From: Bacillota bacterium | GTDB taxonomy: Bacteria; Bacillota; Desulfotomaculia; Desulfotomaculales; Desulforudaceae | DNA: 44,142 nucleotides | Reading direction: 5' to 3' | NCBI GenBank assembly: GCA_040757205.1 | Contig: JBFLXL010000007.1 | Coordinates: 1 to 44,142 of the forward strand | In this document: in pieces, positions 28,222 through 36,355 of the stretch | Position numbering within the stretch: position 1 is the first letter of the stretch | Layout: every line of letters starts with the position of its first letter | Notes under the pieces: generated by a model | What the model was told of the DNA's origin: nothing | Databases searched by the model: none | Seen by the model: only the letters and a program-made list of their open reading frames with translations | Translations under genes and position numbers: made by a program

Positions 28222-29684
28222 GTTAAGGCCCCCTGTGCCGCCCGAATCAAGGCGGATGCCTTGTGCATCACTTCCTGGTACTCGCGGTCCGGATCGGAAT
28301 CAGCGACGATGCCCGCCCCGGCCTGGATATAGACCTGGCCGTCGCGGACGACGGCGGTGCGGATGGCGATACAGGTATCCAGGTTCCCGGTCAATCCCAG
28401 GTAACCGACCGCCCCGGCGTAGATACCGCGGCGGGAGGGTTCAAGTTCCTCAATGATCTCCATGGCCCGCACCTTCGGCGCGCCGCTTACCGTGCCCGCG
28501 GGGAACACGGCCCCCAGCGCCTCCAGGGCGGTTCGTCCGGACTCAAGGGTCCCCCGGACCTCCGAGGTGAGATGCATCACGTGAGAATAGCGCTCCACGG
28601 CCATAAACAGGGGGACTTGCACCGAACCGGGTGCGCACACCCGGGACAGGTCATTCCGGCCCAGGTCGACCAACATCAGGTGCTCCGCCCGCTCCTTCGC
28701 GTCCCCTTTCAGTTCTTCCTCGTAGGCCAGGTCGCCGGCCCGGCCGGCGCCCCGGGGGCGGGTTCCGGCAATCGGCCTGGTCCGCACCGCGCCGCCCTCC
28801 ACCCGGACCAGCATCTCCGGAGAGGCGCCGACCACCGTGGCGGAGCCCAGGTCCAGGTAGAACAGGTACGGCGAGGGATTGATGATCCGGAGCCTCCGGT
28901 ACATTTCAAAGGGCGGTGTTTGCAGCGGAACCCGCAGCCGCAGGGATAGAACCACTTGTAGTATTTCTCCCGCGGCGATGTACTCCTTGGCCCGGCGCAC
29001 CGCGGCCTTAAAGGCCTCCGGGGTGGTCTCCGCCACCACCCGAAGCTGCCCGTTCCCCGTGGCCGGAAGGCCGCCGTATTCCGGAAACCGTCCGTCCAGG
29101 GTCTCCCGCAGGCGTTGAATCCGGGCACAGGCTCGCGCGTGGGAGGCATCGGGATTATCGCCGACCATGGTGTTCACCACCGCTTTCAGGGTGTGCTGGA
29201 CGTGGTCGAAAATCAACACCGTTTCCGGGAACATCACGCTGCAGTCCGGAAGACCGAGGTTGTCCGGGGCGCTCGCCGGCAGCCGCTCCAGGTGGCGGAC
29301 CAGGTCATAGCCGAAATACCCGACGGCGCCGCCGAAAAACCGGGGCAGATCAAGGTCGGGACAGCGGTACTGCCCCAACGTACGGGCCAGGATATCGAGG
29401 GGATGACCGCTCACCGCCTCTTCGCCGGCTGCGCTGCGCATCACGCCCGCACCGTTCTTCAATTCCAGCGTCCACAAGGGATCGAAGCCCATAAAGGAGT
29501 ACCGGCTCAGGCTTTCGCCACCCTCCACGCTCTCCAGCAAGAAACACGGGCCTTGGGGCTCTAGACGCTTGAAAATGGAAATCGGGGTCTCCATGTCGAT
29601 GGTCCATTCCTGAAAAACGGGAATCAGGTTATTTGTCTCCGCCAGCATCCGGTATTGTTCGATGGAGGGGTTTACCGCGCTCAA
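28218..29684 (-). CDS. trpE: Anthranilate synthase component I
   Basis: TrpE makes anthranilate from chorismate using ammonia from TrpG. The 488-residue product carries the tryptophan feedback-site motif [19 protein letters not shown] near the N-terminus and the catalytic ADC-synthase domain with [39 protein letters not shown] and [14 protein letters not shown]. The start is TTG 29684, preceded by GGAAGGAGG; the frame stays open back to 29720 across the leader terminator, but those codons lack a ribosome binding site. A TTGACA promoter element, NAG repeats and a rho-independent terminator lie in the 170 nt upstream, so expression is probably controlled by attenuation. Confidence 0.97.
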
Positions 29685-29701
29685 GGCCGCGCCTCCTTCC
29701 C

Positions 29702-29735
29702 AAAATACAAAAACCGACACTCAGAAGAGCGCCGG
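29702..29735 (-). terminator. Leader terminator (attenuator) of the trp operon
   Basis: On the minus strand CCGGCGCTC (29735-29727) pairs with GAGTGTCGG (29722-29714) in nine base pairs (two G-U) around a TTCT loop. TTTTT at 29713-29709 and a further TATTTT follow. It ends just before the trpE ribosome binding site (29700-29692). A rho-independent terminator inside a leader, upstream of the gene it would block, is the hallmark of attenuation. The 5' arm and loop (29730-29723, GCTCTTCT) can instead pair with AGATGAGC at 29771-29764. Confidence 0.75.
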
Positions 29736-29754
29736 CAAGGTCTTGCGCACCAGG

Positions 29755-29796
29755 CTCAACTCAGCTCATCTATCTCGCCCTGTCTCCGCTACGCTG
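29755..29796 (-). promoter_or_regulatory. Probable TRAP-binding NAG repeat region of the trp leader
   Basis: On the minus strand nine NAG triplets begin every 4-6 nt. In plus coordinates their complements are at 29794 (CAG), 29789 (UAG), 29784 (GAG), 29780 (CAG), 29774 (GAG), 29770 (UAG), 29765 (GAG), 29760 (GAG) and 29755 (GAG). The mean period is 4.9 nt. TRAP (MtrB) of Bacillus wraps RNA with about eleven G/UAG triplets spaced by 2-3 nt. The distances from the likely transcription start (about +30 to +71) and to the terminator (about +91) resemble the Bacillus leader as I remember it. Binding of TRAP would block the antiterminator and favour termination. No Trp-rich leader peptide and no T-box were seen. 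Confidence 0.65.
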
Positions 29797-29830
29797 GTCC
29801 CAATTACCGAACCGGTTGGTTACATTCGTA

Positions 29831-29859
29831 TAAATACCACACCCGGGCGGAGTTGTCAA
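29831..29859 (-). promoter_or_regulatory. Candidate trp operon promoter
   Basis: On the minus strand a perfect TTGACA (-35) at 29859-29854 is followed, after 17 nt, by TATTTA at 29836-29831, a weak -10. The -35 overlaps the TGA stop of the upstream HD-GYP gene. The predicted start near 29825 would give a leader of about 140 nt before trpE. Confidence 0.5.
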
Positions 29860-30962
29860 TCGTTTTGGAAGATTTCCCCCAACGTTTGCCGGATGGTCCG
29901 AACTTCCTCGTCGTCCAAGACCCGGCTGACCCACAGGTTTTCCTGCACGGTCGACCGGGTGTAAGGAAGCACCTTTCGCCTCTGGGCGTTGAGCAGTATC
30001 CGCACGTTAGGGAAGAAGGGATGCGCCTGCGGGGTGTCGACTACGACCCCGACTTCCCCGGAACTCAGCACGACCAAAGTTCCCGTAGGATAGGCCGCCA
30101 CGCAGCGCACGAAGTTATGCACCAACCTGGTGTCAAACCACCAGTTCCCCGAACCGGCGATTAATTCCAGAGCGTCGTGGGGCGCGTGCGCCTTGCGGTA
30201 ACACCGTTCGGATGTGAGCGCGTCGTAAATGTCGGCTATCCCCACCATCTGAGCGAGGTAGTTGATGTCCCTTCCCTTGAGTCCAAGAGGATAACCTCCC
30301 CCGTTGTAACGCTCGTGATGGGCGTAAGCAATGACGCTGGAAGCCGGGTGTCCACCGAGGATATCCCGCCCGTGGGCGCAATGCAGCTTGACCTGGTCAA
30401 ACTCGTCAGCCGTCAGCGATCCCGGCTTGTTCAAGATCTCGGCGGGGACCCGTACTTTCCCGGCATCGTGCAGCAGAGCGCCCACCCCGAGATTGATCAG
30501 TTGTTCTCTTTGGAGCCCATAGTTTATTCCGGCGAGGACGGCCAGCACGCACACGTTTACCGAGTGGTGAAAGAGGTACGCTCCCTCGGTACGAATATCG
30601 ACCAGGTTGACGGTGGAGAAGGGGTTTTTCAATAAGTCGCCGACAATGGCGTCCGCTACCCGGGTAATGTCCTGAGTAACATTGATCGCTTTTGTTCCGG
30701 GCCTGGACCATTCCATGAGCGATTTTCGGACCTGCATTATGGCGTCCCGTCTGGTCTTATCCGATATAACGTCCTGCACGAACACCCCGTCAAGCAGGCG
30801 GTCCTCCACATAAACGGAGCTAAAGCCGATCTTCTCCAGCCGTTGAATGTACTTCCTGCTTAAAGTGACACCGGCCGCCAAATACACCTCGCCGCCGGTG
30901 CCCAGGACCGGCCGCGCCAGCCGCATTCCCGGTTCAAGGTAGTTCACCGGTACCTTTCGCAT
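29856..30962 (-). CDS. HD-GYP domain protein (probable c-di-GMP phosphodiesterase), copy A
   Basis: HD-GYP proteins hydrolyse cyclic di-GMP. The product is about 368 residues: an N-terminal region with KVPVNYLEPGMRLARPV, then the HD-GYP domain with HHSVNVCVLA, the metal-binding HDAGKVRVP, and HHERYNGGGYPLGL containing the GYP motif. There is no receiver, PAS or membrane segment. I chose ATG 30962; the frame extends to 31067 but would overlap the upstream copy. It is a tandem duplicate of 30989-32101, sharing the N-terminal and C-terminal sequences (VLDDEE near the end). Its stop overlaps the -35 of the trp promoter. A role in tryptophan control is not evident. Confidence 0.9.
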   Translation of the reverse strand: MRKVPVNYLEPGMRLARPVLGTGGEVYLAAGVTLSRKYIQRLEKIGFSSVYVEDRLLDGVFVQDVISDKTRRDAIMQVRKSLMEWSRPGTKAINVTQDITRVADAIVGDLLKNPFSTVNLVDIRTEGAYLFHHSVNVCVLAVLAGINYGLQREQLINLGVGALLHDAGKVRVPAEILNKPGSLTADEFDQVKLHCAHGRDILGGHPASSVIAYAHHERYNGGGYPLGLKGRDINYLAQMVGIADIYDALTSERCYRKAHAPHDALELIAGSGNWWFDTRLVHNFVRCVAAYPTGTLVVLSSGEVGVVVDTPQAHPFFPNVRILLNAQRRKVLPYTRSTVQENLWVSRVLDDEEVRTIRQTLGEIFQND

Positions 30963-30988
30963 CGATAGGCCATCTCCGTTTTTTGGCT

Positions 30989-32101
30989 TTAAGCCTGCCC
31001 GCTGTGCAAAGCCTTCTTGATGAAAGAGATCTCTTCCTCGTCCAACACCCTGGCTACAAACAGGCATTTGTCCAGGGTGGAGACATCATGCGCGTCGCCC
31101 AGCCAACCACCATCAGCCGCGACAAACACGCGCACCACCGGTTGGGTCGGGAACCCCTTGGGCGTGCTCACCACCACACCGATCTCCCTGGAGTTCAGTT
31201 CCACCAGTGTGCCGACCGGGTAGGCCGCCACGTTGACCACAAAAGCACGTACCAGATCGAAGTCAAACCAGAAATCTCCGGCCCCCAGCAGCATCTCCAG
31301 AGCCTGGTCCGGACGGTAGGCCTTCCGGTAGCACCGGTCGGCCGTCAGGGCGTCGAACAGATCGGCAATGCCGACAATCTGGACCAGCGGCGGGATCTCC
31401 CCTGCCTTCAGCCCTCTTGGGTAACCCTCGCCGTTCAGCCGCTCGTGATGCATACCGGCCAACGCCGCCGCCGGGGGATTGTTCTGAAGCAACTCCTCGG
31501 CATGCAGCGTGTGTTTCTTAACCAGATCGAACTCCTCCGCGCTCAGTTTTCCGGGCTTGTCCAGGATTTCCGCGGGAACTCTGATCTTCCCCACGTCGTG
31601 CATCAGCGCTCCGATTCCCAGTTCATACAGCTCACGCCGGGAGAGGCCGATCTGCGCGCCGATAACCAGCGCCAGGGCGCAGACATTGACTGAGTGGTGG
31701 TACAAATACTCATTTTGGGCACGGAGGTCGTAGATGTTGATGGTTGGGGAGGGGTTCTCCACAACTTGACTCACCATGTCACTGACCGTCCGGGCCAGTT
31801 CTCTCGGCGGCTCAATCACCTTGGCCCCGGACTCCGCCGTTTCCCGGAGGAGGTTAGCAACTCCGCTGACTGCTTCGCGCCGGGTTTCATCGCGCACTAC
31901 GTCCTCGGCTTGGGCTACGTGGAGATCACCCAGCAAAGCATCGCGCACATATACGGACACAAAGCCGAGTTCAGCCAGCTTGCGGATGTACCCTGGCGTG
32001 AGGATGACTCCGGTTTGGAGGTAGACCTCACCGTGGCCTCCCGCTACTTCCCTGGCGATCCGCATGCCCGGGACCAAGGCTGAAACAGGGACTCTACGCA
32101 T
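30989..32101 (-). CDS. HD-GYP domain protein (probable c-di-GMP phosphodiesterase), copy B
   Basis: This 370-residue protein has the same layout as copy A: RRVPVSALVPGMRIAREV at the N-terminus, HHSVNVCALAL, the metal site HDVGKIRVP, and HHERLNGEGYPRGL. All expected HD-GYP residues are present, so phosphodiesterase activity is likely. Copies A and B lie 26 nt apart and look like an old tandem duplication. They separate aroH from trpE, which are neighbours in the Bacillus supraoperon. It follows aroH by 30 nt and is probably co-transcribed with it. Confidence 0.9.
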   Translation of the reverse strand: MRRVPVSALVPGMRIAREVAGGHGEVYLQTGVILTPGYIRKLAELGFVSVYVRDALLGDLHVAQAEDVVRDETRREAVSGVANLLRETAESGAKVIEPPRELARTVSDMVSQVVENPSPTINIYDLRAQNEYLYHHSVNVCALALVIGAQIGLSRRELYELGIGALMHDVGKIRVPAEILDKPGKLSAEEFDLVKKHTLHAEELLQNNPPAAALAGMHHERLNGEGYPRGLKAGEIPPLVQIVGIADLFDALTADRCYRKAYRPDQALEMLLGAGDFWFDFDLVRAFVVNVAAYPVGTLVELNSREIGVVVSTPKGFPTQPVVRVFVAADGGWLGDAHDVSTLDKCLFVARVLDEEEISFIKKALHSGQA

Positions 32102-32131
32102 TGGTCAACCCCCAGGGGAAGGCGGAGATCA

Positions 32132-32497
32132 TCATTGAGAGAGGTCCGGACGCAAAGCGGCCGTCCGGCCCAGGTACACATGTTTGATCTCGTTCTGGGA
32201 GCGGCCGGTGTGGACGTGCATCAGGACACGCAGGCAACGGGGCATGGCTCCCGGAACATTGATCTCGGTGGCGCACAGGAGCGGAACCCGGTCCCAGCCC
32301 ATGTCCCGGGCCGCCGTCGCCGGAAAGTCGGCGTCCAGATCCGGAGTAAGCGTTAGAAACACGCTGACGATATCCTCCAACTGGAGCTCGTTGTCCCGGA
32401 CCACGGTCTCCAGCAGTTCCCGCGTAGCCTGGAAAATGGCTGCCCGGGTATTGTCCTCGACGGTGTTTGCGCCGCGGATTCCGCGTACCGGACTCAT
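32132..32497 (-). CDS. aroH: Chorismate mutase, AroH type
   Basis: AroH rearranges chorismate to prephenate for tyrosine and phenylalanine. The 121-residue product is full length for the monofunctional AroH fold and shows [13 protein letters not shown] with the active-site Arg, the helix [15 protein letters not shown], and the C-terminal [20 protein letters not shown] with catalytic Arg and Tyr. ATG 32497 gives the family start [13 protein letters not shown] lies 4 nt upstream and AGGAGG further away. The frame continues back to 32533 into the preceding gene. AroH upstream of the trp operon is the Bacillus arrangement. Confidence 0.93.
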   Translation of the reverse strand: MSPVRGIRGANTVEDNTRAAIFQATRELLETVVRDNELQLEDIVSVFLTLTPDLDADFPATAARDMGWDRVPLLCATEINVPGAMPRCLRVLMHVHTGRSQNEIKHVYLGRTAALRPDLSQ

Positions 32498-32529
32498 ATA
32501 TTCCTGCTTAAACCTCCTCTGGATCGGCG

Positions 32530-33015
32530 TCAACGCGCGTATTTCCGCTCCAACATGCGCTGCACCGCCTTGTTTTCCTCATTGACCCGAAACATCAACC
32601 GCTCGACATCGAGGCGCCTTAATACCACGTTGGCGGGTTCCAGGACCTCGATCCGGCGAAAATCATCGCGCACCACGAACCGTACCAGATCCTCAACGGT
32701 ATCGGCCACCAGGGTCAGCTCGGCCGGAGCATACGCTACCTCAACGTTGCCCTGTTCGTCGAACACGGTGTAAATTTCCCCGCCCAAACTGATATCCTCG
32801 ATTCTTATTCCCTGTACCGGAACGTTCCGGAAAAGGGCGAGCTGCTGTTCGCGGGTCTCCTCCGCCACCTTCTCCGTCGGTTTCCCCCCAAAGAAAAGCT
32901 TCCCCGGGCGGGACACGCCTTTGAAGTCCAGACGCACCCTGACCCGCAGTTCCGCTTCCACCAGTTCCTGGCCCGTTTGGGTCCGTACCAACAGGCCTCC
33001 CTCCTTCGCGTCCAT
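32530..33015 (-). CDS. Conserved-looking protein of unknown function
   Basis: I do not recognise this protein of about 161 residues. It is soluble and charged, with beta-rich segments such as [23 protein letters not shown]-like sequence in the first third, [14 protein letters not shown] in the middle, and a C-terminal helix rich in Arg and Glu ending MLERKYAR. No signal peptide, Cys cluster or nucleotide-binding motif is visible. The start is uncertain: ATG 33015 is possible, TTG 33030 extends it by five residues, and TTG 32991 has the best ribosome binding site (AAGGAGG 8 nt upstream). It lies just upstream of aroH and is probably in the same transcript. Confidence 0.6.
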   Translation of the reverse strand: MDAKEGGLLVRTQTGQELVEAELRVRVRLDFKGVSRPGKLFFGGKPTEKVAEETREQQLALFRNVPVQGIRIEDISLGGEIYTVFDEQGNVEVAYAPAELTLVADTVEDLVRFVVRDDFRRIEVLEPANVVLRRLDVERLMFRVNEENKAVQRMLERKYAR

Positions 33016-33069
33016 TGCCTCTTCTTCCAAAAAGTCAATTCTAGTCGATTAATGGAAATCCTGCCGGGT

Positions 33070-33798
33070 TTACGCCAAACTCACCAGTTTCCTTAAGCTT
33101 TGCAGCTCGGACGGCTGCAGGTGCCGCCAGCCGCCGGGCTCAAGTCTCCCGAGTTCGAGGCCGGCCATCCGCACGCGTTTGAGCCTCTTGACTTCAAAGC
33201 CCAGGGCGGCCCACATCCGCCGCACCTGGCGTTTCCGGCCCTCGTGAATGGTCATCTCCACCAGCGCCTCCCCGCCGTCACCCCCAAGCAGGCGGATTTC
33301 GGCCGGCGCCGTCGGGCCGTCCTCCAGGCGAACGCCGCGCTCGATCGCACCGAGCGCCGCTGGTCCGGGCGTGCGGTCCAGCACCACCCGGTAGGTCTTC
33401 GGGACGTGGAAACGGGGATGGGTAAGGCGGTAGGCCAGGTCGCCGTCGTTGGTCAGCAGCAGGAGACCCTCGCTGTCGTAGTCCAGGCGGCCGACCGGAA
33501 AGACCCGCCCGCCCGCTCCCGCCACCAGGTCCGTGACTTTTCGCCTTCCCTGGGGATCCCGGGCCGTGGTCACGTAGCCCCGGGGCTTGTACAACAAAAC
33601 GTAAACCTTGGCCTCGGGCCGGACTTCGCGGCCGTCCACCTCCACGCGGTCCTGAAAGCCATCGACCGTGGTCCCCAATTCGTGGACCACCCGGCCGTTG
33701 ACCCGCACCCGCCCGGCCAGGATCAGCTCCTCGCAGGCGCGGCGCGAGGCGACGCCGGCCTCCGCCAGGTACTTGTGCAGCCTCACCAAACGGTTCAC
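33070..33798 (-). CDS. rluB: Ribosomal large subunit pseudouridine synthase B-type (RsuA/RluB family)
   Basis: The enzyme converts a uridine in rRNA to pseudouridine. The 242-residue product starts with an S4 RNA-binding domain (HKYLAEAGVASRRACEELI) and has the catalytic motif GRLDYDSEGLLLLTNDG with its Asp, followed by KTYRVVLD and HEGRKRQVRRM. The start is GTG 33798, which has no ribosome binding site but overlaps the stop of a short upstream frame as GTGA. That upstream frame is a duplicated copy of the first ten codons of this gene (see 33768-33869), so translation probably depends on coupling. Confidence 0.92.
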   Translation of the reverse strand: MNRLVRLHKYLAEAGVASRRACEELILAGRVRVNGRVVHELGTTVDGFQDRVEVDGREVRPEAKVYVLLYKPRGYVTTARDPQGRRKVTDLVAGAGGRVFPVGRLDYDSEGLLLLTNDGDLAYRLTHPRFHVPKTYRVVLDRTPGPAALGAIERGVRLEDGPTAPAEIRLLGGDGGEALVEMTIHEGRKRQVRRMWAALGFEVKRLKRVRMAGLELGRLEPGGWRHLQPSELQSLRKLVSLA

Positions 33799-33869
33799 CC
33801 CGAATAACTATCAACGCCTATTGACTCTGATATATGGTACTTGTGCAGCCTCACCAAACGGTTCATCCC
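33768..33869. repeat. Duplicated 5' end of rluB with a 34-nt insert
   Basis: 34-bp repeats at 33768-33801 and 33836-33869 differ at one position and are separated by a 34-nt insert (33802-33835). The repeats cover the first ten codons of rluB. The single mismatch falls in the start codon: GTG in the copy that continues into rluB, ATG in the upstream copy. The insert resembles nothing else in the window. Confidence 0.9.
33795..33866 (-). CDS. 23-codon upstream frame created by duplication of the rluB start
   Basis: ATG 33866, 10 nt after AAGGTGA, opens a frame beginning MNRLVRLHKY, the same as RluB, then diverges into HISESIGVDSYSG encoded by the insert. Its TGA overlaps the GTG start of rluB. 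It is likely a by-product of the duplication that now drives rluB translation; no independent function is proposed. Confidence 0.45.
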   Translation of the reverse strand: MNRLVRLHKYHISESIGVDSYSG

Positions 33870-33904
33870 CGGCCTGGCTTCACCTTGCCCGGTTTCCCGC
33901 CGCT

Positions 33905-34441
33905 CTAACCTCCAAAAACGAGGCCCACGATGAAGAGGGACGCCAGGAGGGTGGTCAAATCCGCCGTCAGGCCGGAGGCCACGGCGTAGCGGTACCGCCT
34001 CACCCCCACGGCCCCGAAATACAGTGTCAGCACGTAGAAGGTGGTGTCGGTCGAACCCTGCATCGTTGAGACCAGCAGTCCGATGAAACTGTCGGGTCCG
34101 TGTTTTTCGATCAGTTCGGCGGCGATCCCCAGGGCGGCGCCCCCGGAAAGTGGACGCATCAGGGCGTGGGGCACAATCTCCGCCGGCGCGCCGACCAAAG
34201 CAAGCAGCGGGGCGATCAGCCCCACGAAGGAGTCCATGGCGCCCGAGGCCCGGAAAACGCTGATGGCGACCACCATCGCCACCAGATAGGGAATGAGCTT
34301 GACCGCCATTCCAAATCCTTGCTCGGCGCCTTCCACAAAGGCCTCGAACACCCGGACCCGGCGGCCGGCCCCCGCAATCAGGACCACGGCGAGGAAGACC
34401 GGAATAGCCCATTTGGAGACGGCCCCGACCAGCTCTAGCAT
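33905..34441 (-). CDS. spmB: Spore maturation protein B
   Basis: SpmB, with SpmA, is needed for full dehydration of the spore core; the two are membrane proteins related to nucleoside-transporter-like Gate domains. The 178-residue product has a long first hydrophobic segment (WAIPVFLAVVLIAGA) and the conserved MVVAISVFRASGAMD, MRPLSGGAALGI and STMQGSTDTTFYVLTLYFG motifs. ATG 34441 overlaps the spmA stop by 7 nt. The C-terminus ends in a membrane segment with FIVGLVFGG. Confidence 0.95.
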   Translation of the reverse strand: MLELVGAVSKWAIPVFLAVVLIAGAGRRVRVFEAFVEGAEQGFGMAVKLIPYLVAMVVAISVFRASGAMDSFVGLIAPLLALVGAPAEIVPHALMRPLSGGAALGIAAELIEKHGPDSFIGLLVSTMQGSTDTTFYVLTLYFGAVGVRRYRYAVASGLTADLTTLLASLFIVGLVFGG

Positions 34442-35034
34442 AGTCGATCACCCCGGGCCCTGTAAACCCCCCGGAAGAAACGGTCGGCCAGGATGGCGGC
34501 CGTCATGCCGCAAGCCGTGGCGAAAATGGTGGTGCCCACCACCGCGGCCGGTTCAGCCGAGCCGTACAGCGCCCGGATCCCGATGACCGTTGAAGGAATC
34601 AGCGTCAGGCAGGCGGTGTTCAGCGCCAGAAAAGTGCACATCGCGTCCGAAGCCCGGTCCGGATACGGATTCAGTCTTTGAAGCTCCTGCATCGCGATCA
34701 GCCCCATCGGCGTAGCGGCGTTGCCGAGTCCTAAGATGTTCGCGCTTAAGTTCATCACCATCGCCCCTACGGCCGGATGGTCCCTGGGCACGCTCGGAAA
34801 AAGGACGCGGACCAGCGGCCGGACCAGGAAAGCCAGTACCCGCACCAGCCCGGCTTGTTCGGCGATTCTCATGACCCCCAGCCAGAAGGCCATAACCGCG
34901 ATCAGCCCGAACGCTGTCTTTACCGCCAGTTGCGCCCCTTCCAGAGCCGCCTTGGTCACTATCTCGATCCGGCCGTTTAGGCCCGCCGCCAGAATCCCCA
35001 ACAGCATCAGCGCAAGCCACACGTAGTTGACCAT
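34435..35034 (-). CDS. spmA: Spore maturation protein A
   Basis: SpmA is the partner of SpmB in spore maturation. The 199-residue membrane protein has the Gate-like motif AVMAFWLGVMRIAEQAGLV, the conserved NLSANILGLGNAATPMGL, and FLALNTACLTLIPSTVI. ATG 35034 was chosen because AGGGAGGGGAGGG lies directly upstream; the frame opens at 35058. The 227-nt gap to ytfJ (35035-35261) contains short G/C palindromes, among them CCGGC-GCCGG at about 35214-35229, but no clear promoter or terminator. Confidence 0.95.
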   Translation of the reverse strand: MVNYVWLALMLLGILAAGLNGRIEIVTKAALEGAQLAVKTAFGLIAVMAFWLGVMRIAEQAGLVRVLAFLVRPLVRVLFPSVPRDHPAVGAMVMNLSANILGLGNAATPMGLIAMQELQRLNPYPDRASDAMCTFLALNTACLTLIPSTVIGIRALYGSAEPAAVVGTTIFATACGMTAAILADRFFRGVYRARGDRLC

Positions 35035-35261
35035 GCTCTCCCTCCCCTCCCTTGTCAACTAACGAATTACTATGAGGGGCGCGAAAAGGGTAGAACCCGT
35101 CCACGCGCGGGCCTGGCGGGTTTCTCCCTACCGCGGGGGCAAAAAAAGTCAACCCGTGTTAACGAGCGGGCCGAGGACGGATCCCAAGCGTCGTACCGTA
35201 CAGGACCACCGGCCTGCAAGCCGGCCTGTGTTCACCAGCGGGTCACACAGCCGGACTTGCT

Positions 35262-35663
35262 CTACTGCGGCGGTTGCTCTTTCTTCGGCTCCGAACGCTT
35301 GATCAGGGCGTCGATCTTGTCCAGCACCTGCGGCGCCAAGTCGATCAGGCGGTCGGCGATTACGTTGGCGTCCACCGGGATCAGGCGCACCTGGTCCTTG
35401 CCGATGACCAGAAAACCCACCGGCTGCACGGACACACCCGCGCCGCTGCCGCCGCCGAACGGGAACACGGTCTCCTCTTCACCCTTGTCGACCTCGAACT
35501 CAGCGCCACCGGCGGCGAAGCCCAGGGCGACCCGGGAAACCGGGATCACCACCGTTCCGTCCGGTGTTTCCACCGGATCACCGACCACGACGTTCACGTC
35601 GATCATTTCTTTTATGCTCTCCATCGCGGTCCTCATAAGTCCTTCGATGGGGTGCGGTTCCAT
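35262..35663 (-). CDS. ytfJ: Sporulation protein YtfJ (GerW family)
   Basis: GerW/YtfJ proteins are spore components; in Bacillus, GerW affects germination. The 133-residue product begins EPHPIEGLMRTAMESIKEMI, followed by VNVVVGDPVETPDGTVVIP, and a Gly-rich segment FPFGGGSGAGVSVQP, all typical of the family. I chose ATG 35663 because AAAGGA lies 7 nt upstream and the family begins just before HPI; upstream ATGs at 35669 and 35693 are also in frame. It overlaps the DUF2953 gene by 31 nt. Confidence 0.92.
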   Translation of the reverse strand: MEPHPIEGLMRTAMESIKEMIDVNVVVGDPVETPDGTVVIPVSRVALGFAAGGAEFEVDKGEEETVFPFGGGSGAGVSVQPVGFLVIGKDQVRLIPVDANVIADRLIDLAPQVLDKIDALIKRSEPKKEQPPQ

Positions 35664-36283
35664 TGCCATATCCTTTCCCCCCTGCTGCGCCATAAAACCT
35701 TAAGGCCTGTCATCATAATATGGCCGATGCGCACGTCGAATATGCAGTCCAGGGAAGTACGGAACCGGCGGTGCTCGTAGTCCGGGAACACCGCCAACTC
35801 CGGCTTCGCGGCCGGCGCGCAAAGAGCGTAAAGTCCGCTCACCAGCGTACCCTTGGCGGCCCAAGCCACACCGACGGCCAGCCCGGTATGGTGGACTTCT
35901 CCGGTACCGATCTCGGTGTACCAGCAAAAACGCCTGATCCGGGTCCGCCCGGCCAGATAAAAGAGGGCGAACAGATAGCCCCCGTATTTTTTGTAGACCG
36001 CGAACAAAGAGCCGAAAGGAACGGTCGTCTCTTCGGGGTCTCCCGCGGGCACCGTTTCGGGCAGGCCTTTTTTTGTTTCGAACCGTATCCCGGGACGGCT
36101 TTGCACCAGCAGGTCCACCAGGGCCACATCGAGCGAGTAGCGGAGGTACTTCAGCCAGGCCACGCCCACTCTGATCCGGTCGTCCTCACCGCGGCGCTTG
36201 AACCTTAAGTGCACCCTGATCCGGGACAAAGGTACCAGAACCAAGACCAAGACCACGGCGCCGGTCACAATGATGGCCGTCAT
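35633..36283 (-). CDS. DUF2953 family membrane-anchored protein
   Basis: A 216-residue protein with one N-terminal membrane segment (TAIIVTGAVVLVLVLVPL) and a beta-rich body with FCWYTEIGTGEVHHTGLAVGVAWAAKG, the DUF2953 signature. Family members occur almost only in spore-formers, commonly beside ytfJ, and are thought to be spore-related; their action is unknown. ATG 36283 lies 11 nt after GGAGG. The 31-nt overlap with ytfJ suggests tight coupling. Confidence 0.85.
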   Translation of the reverse strand: MTAIIVTGAVVLVLVLVPLSRIRVHLRFKRRGEDDRIRVGVAWLKYLRYSLDVALVDLLVQSRPGIRFETKKGLPETVPAGDPEETTVPFGSLFAVYKKYGGYLFALFYLAGRTRIRRFCWYTEIGTGEVHHTGLAVGVAWAAKGTLVSGLYALCAPAAKPELAVFPDYEHRRFRTSLDCIFDVRIGHIMMTGLKVLWRSRGERIWQWNRTPSKDL

Positions 36284-36355
36284 TCAAGGGTTCGCCTCCG
36301 GCTTGCCGGTTTTTATCCCTGCTGCCATTTCTTGCAGTTTTCCCGGAAAGCGCCG

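Noticed and set aside
29685-29830. Trp-rich leader peptide for ribosome-mediated attenuation of trp
   Set aside because: No short frame with adjacent TGG codons and a ribosome binding site is present in the leader; ATG codons there meet stops within one or two codons.
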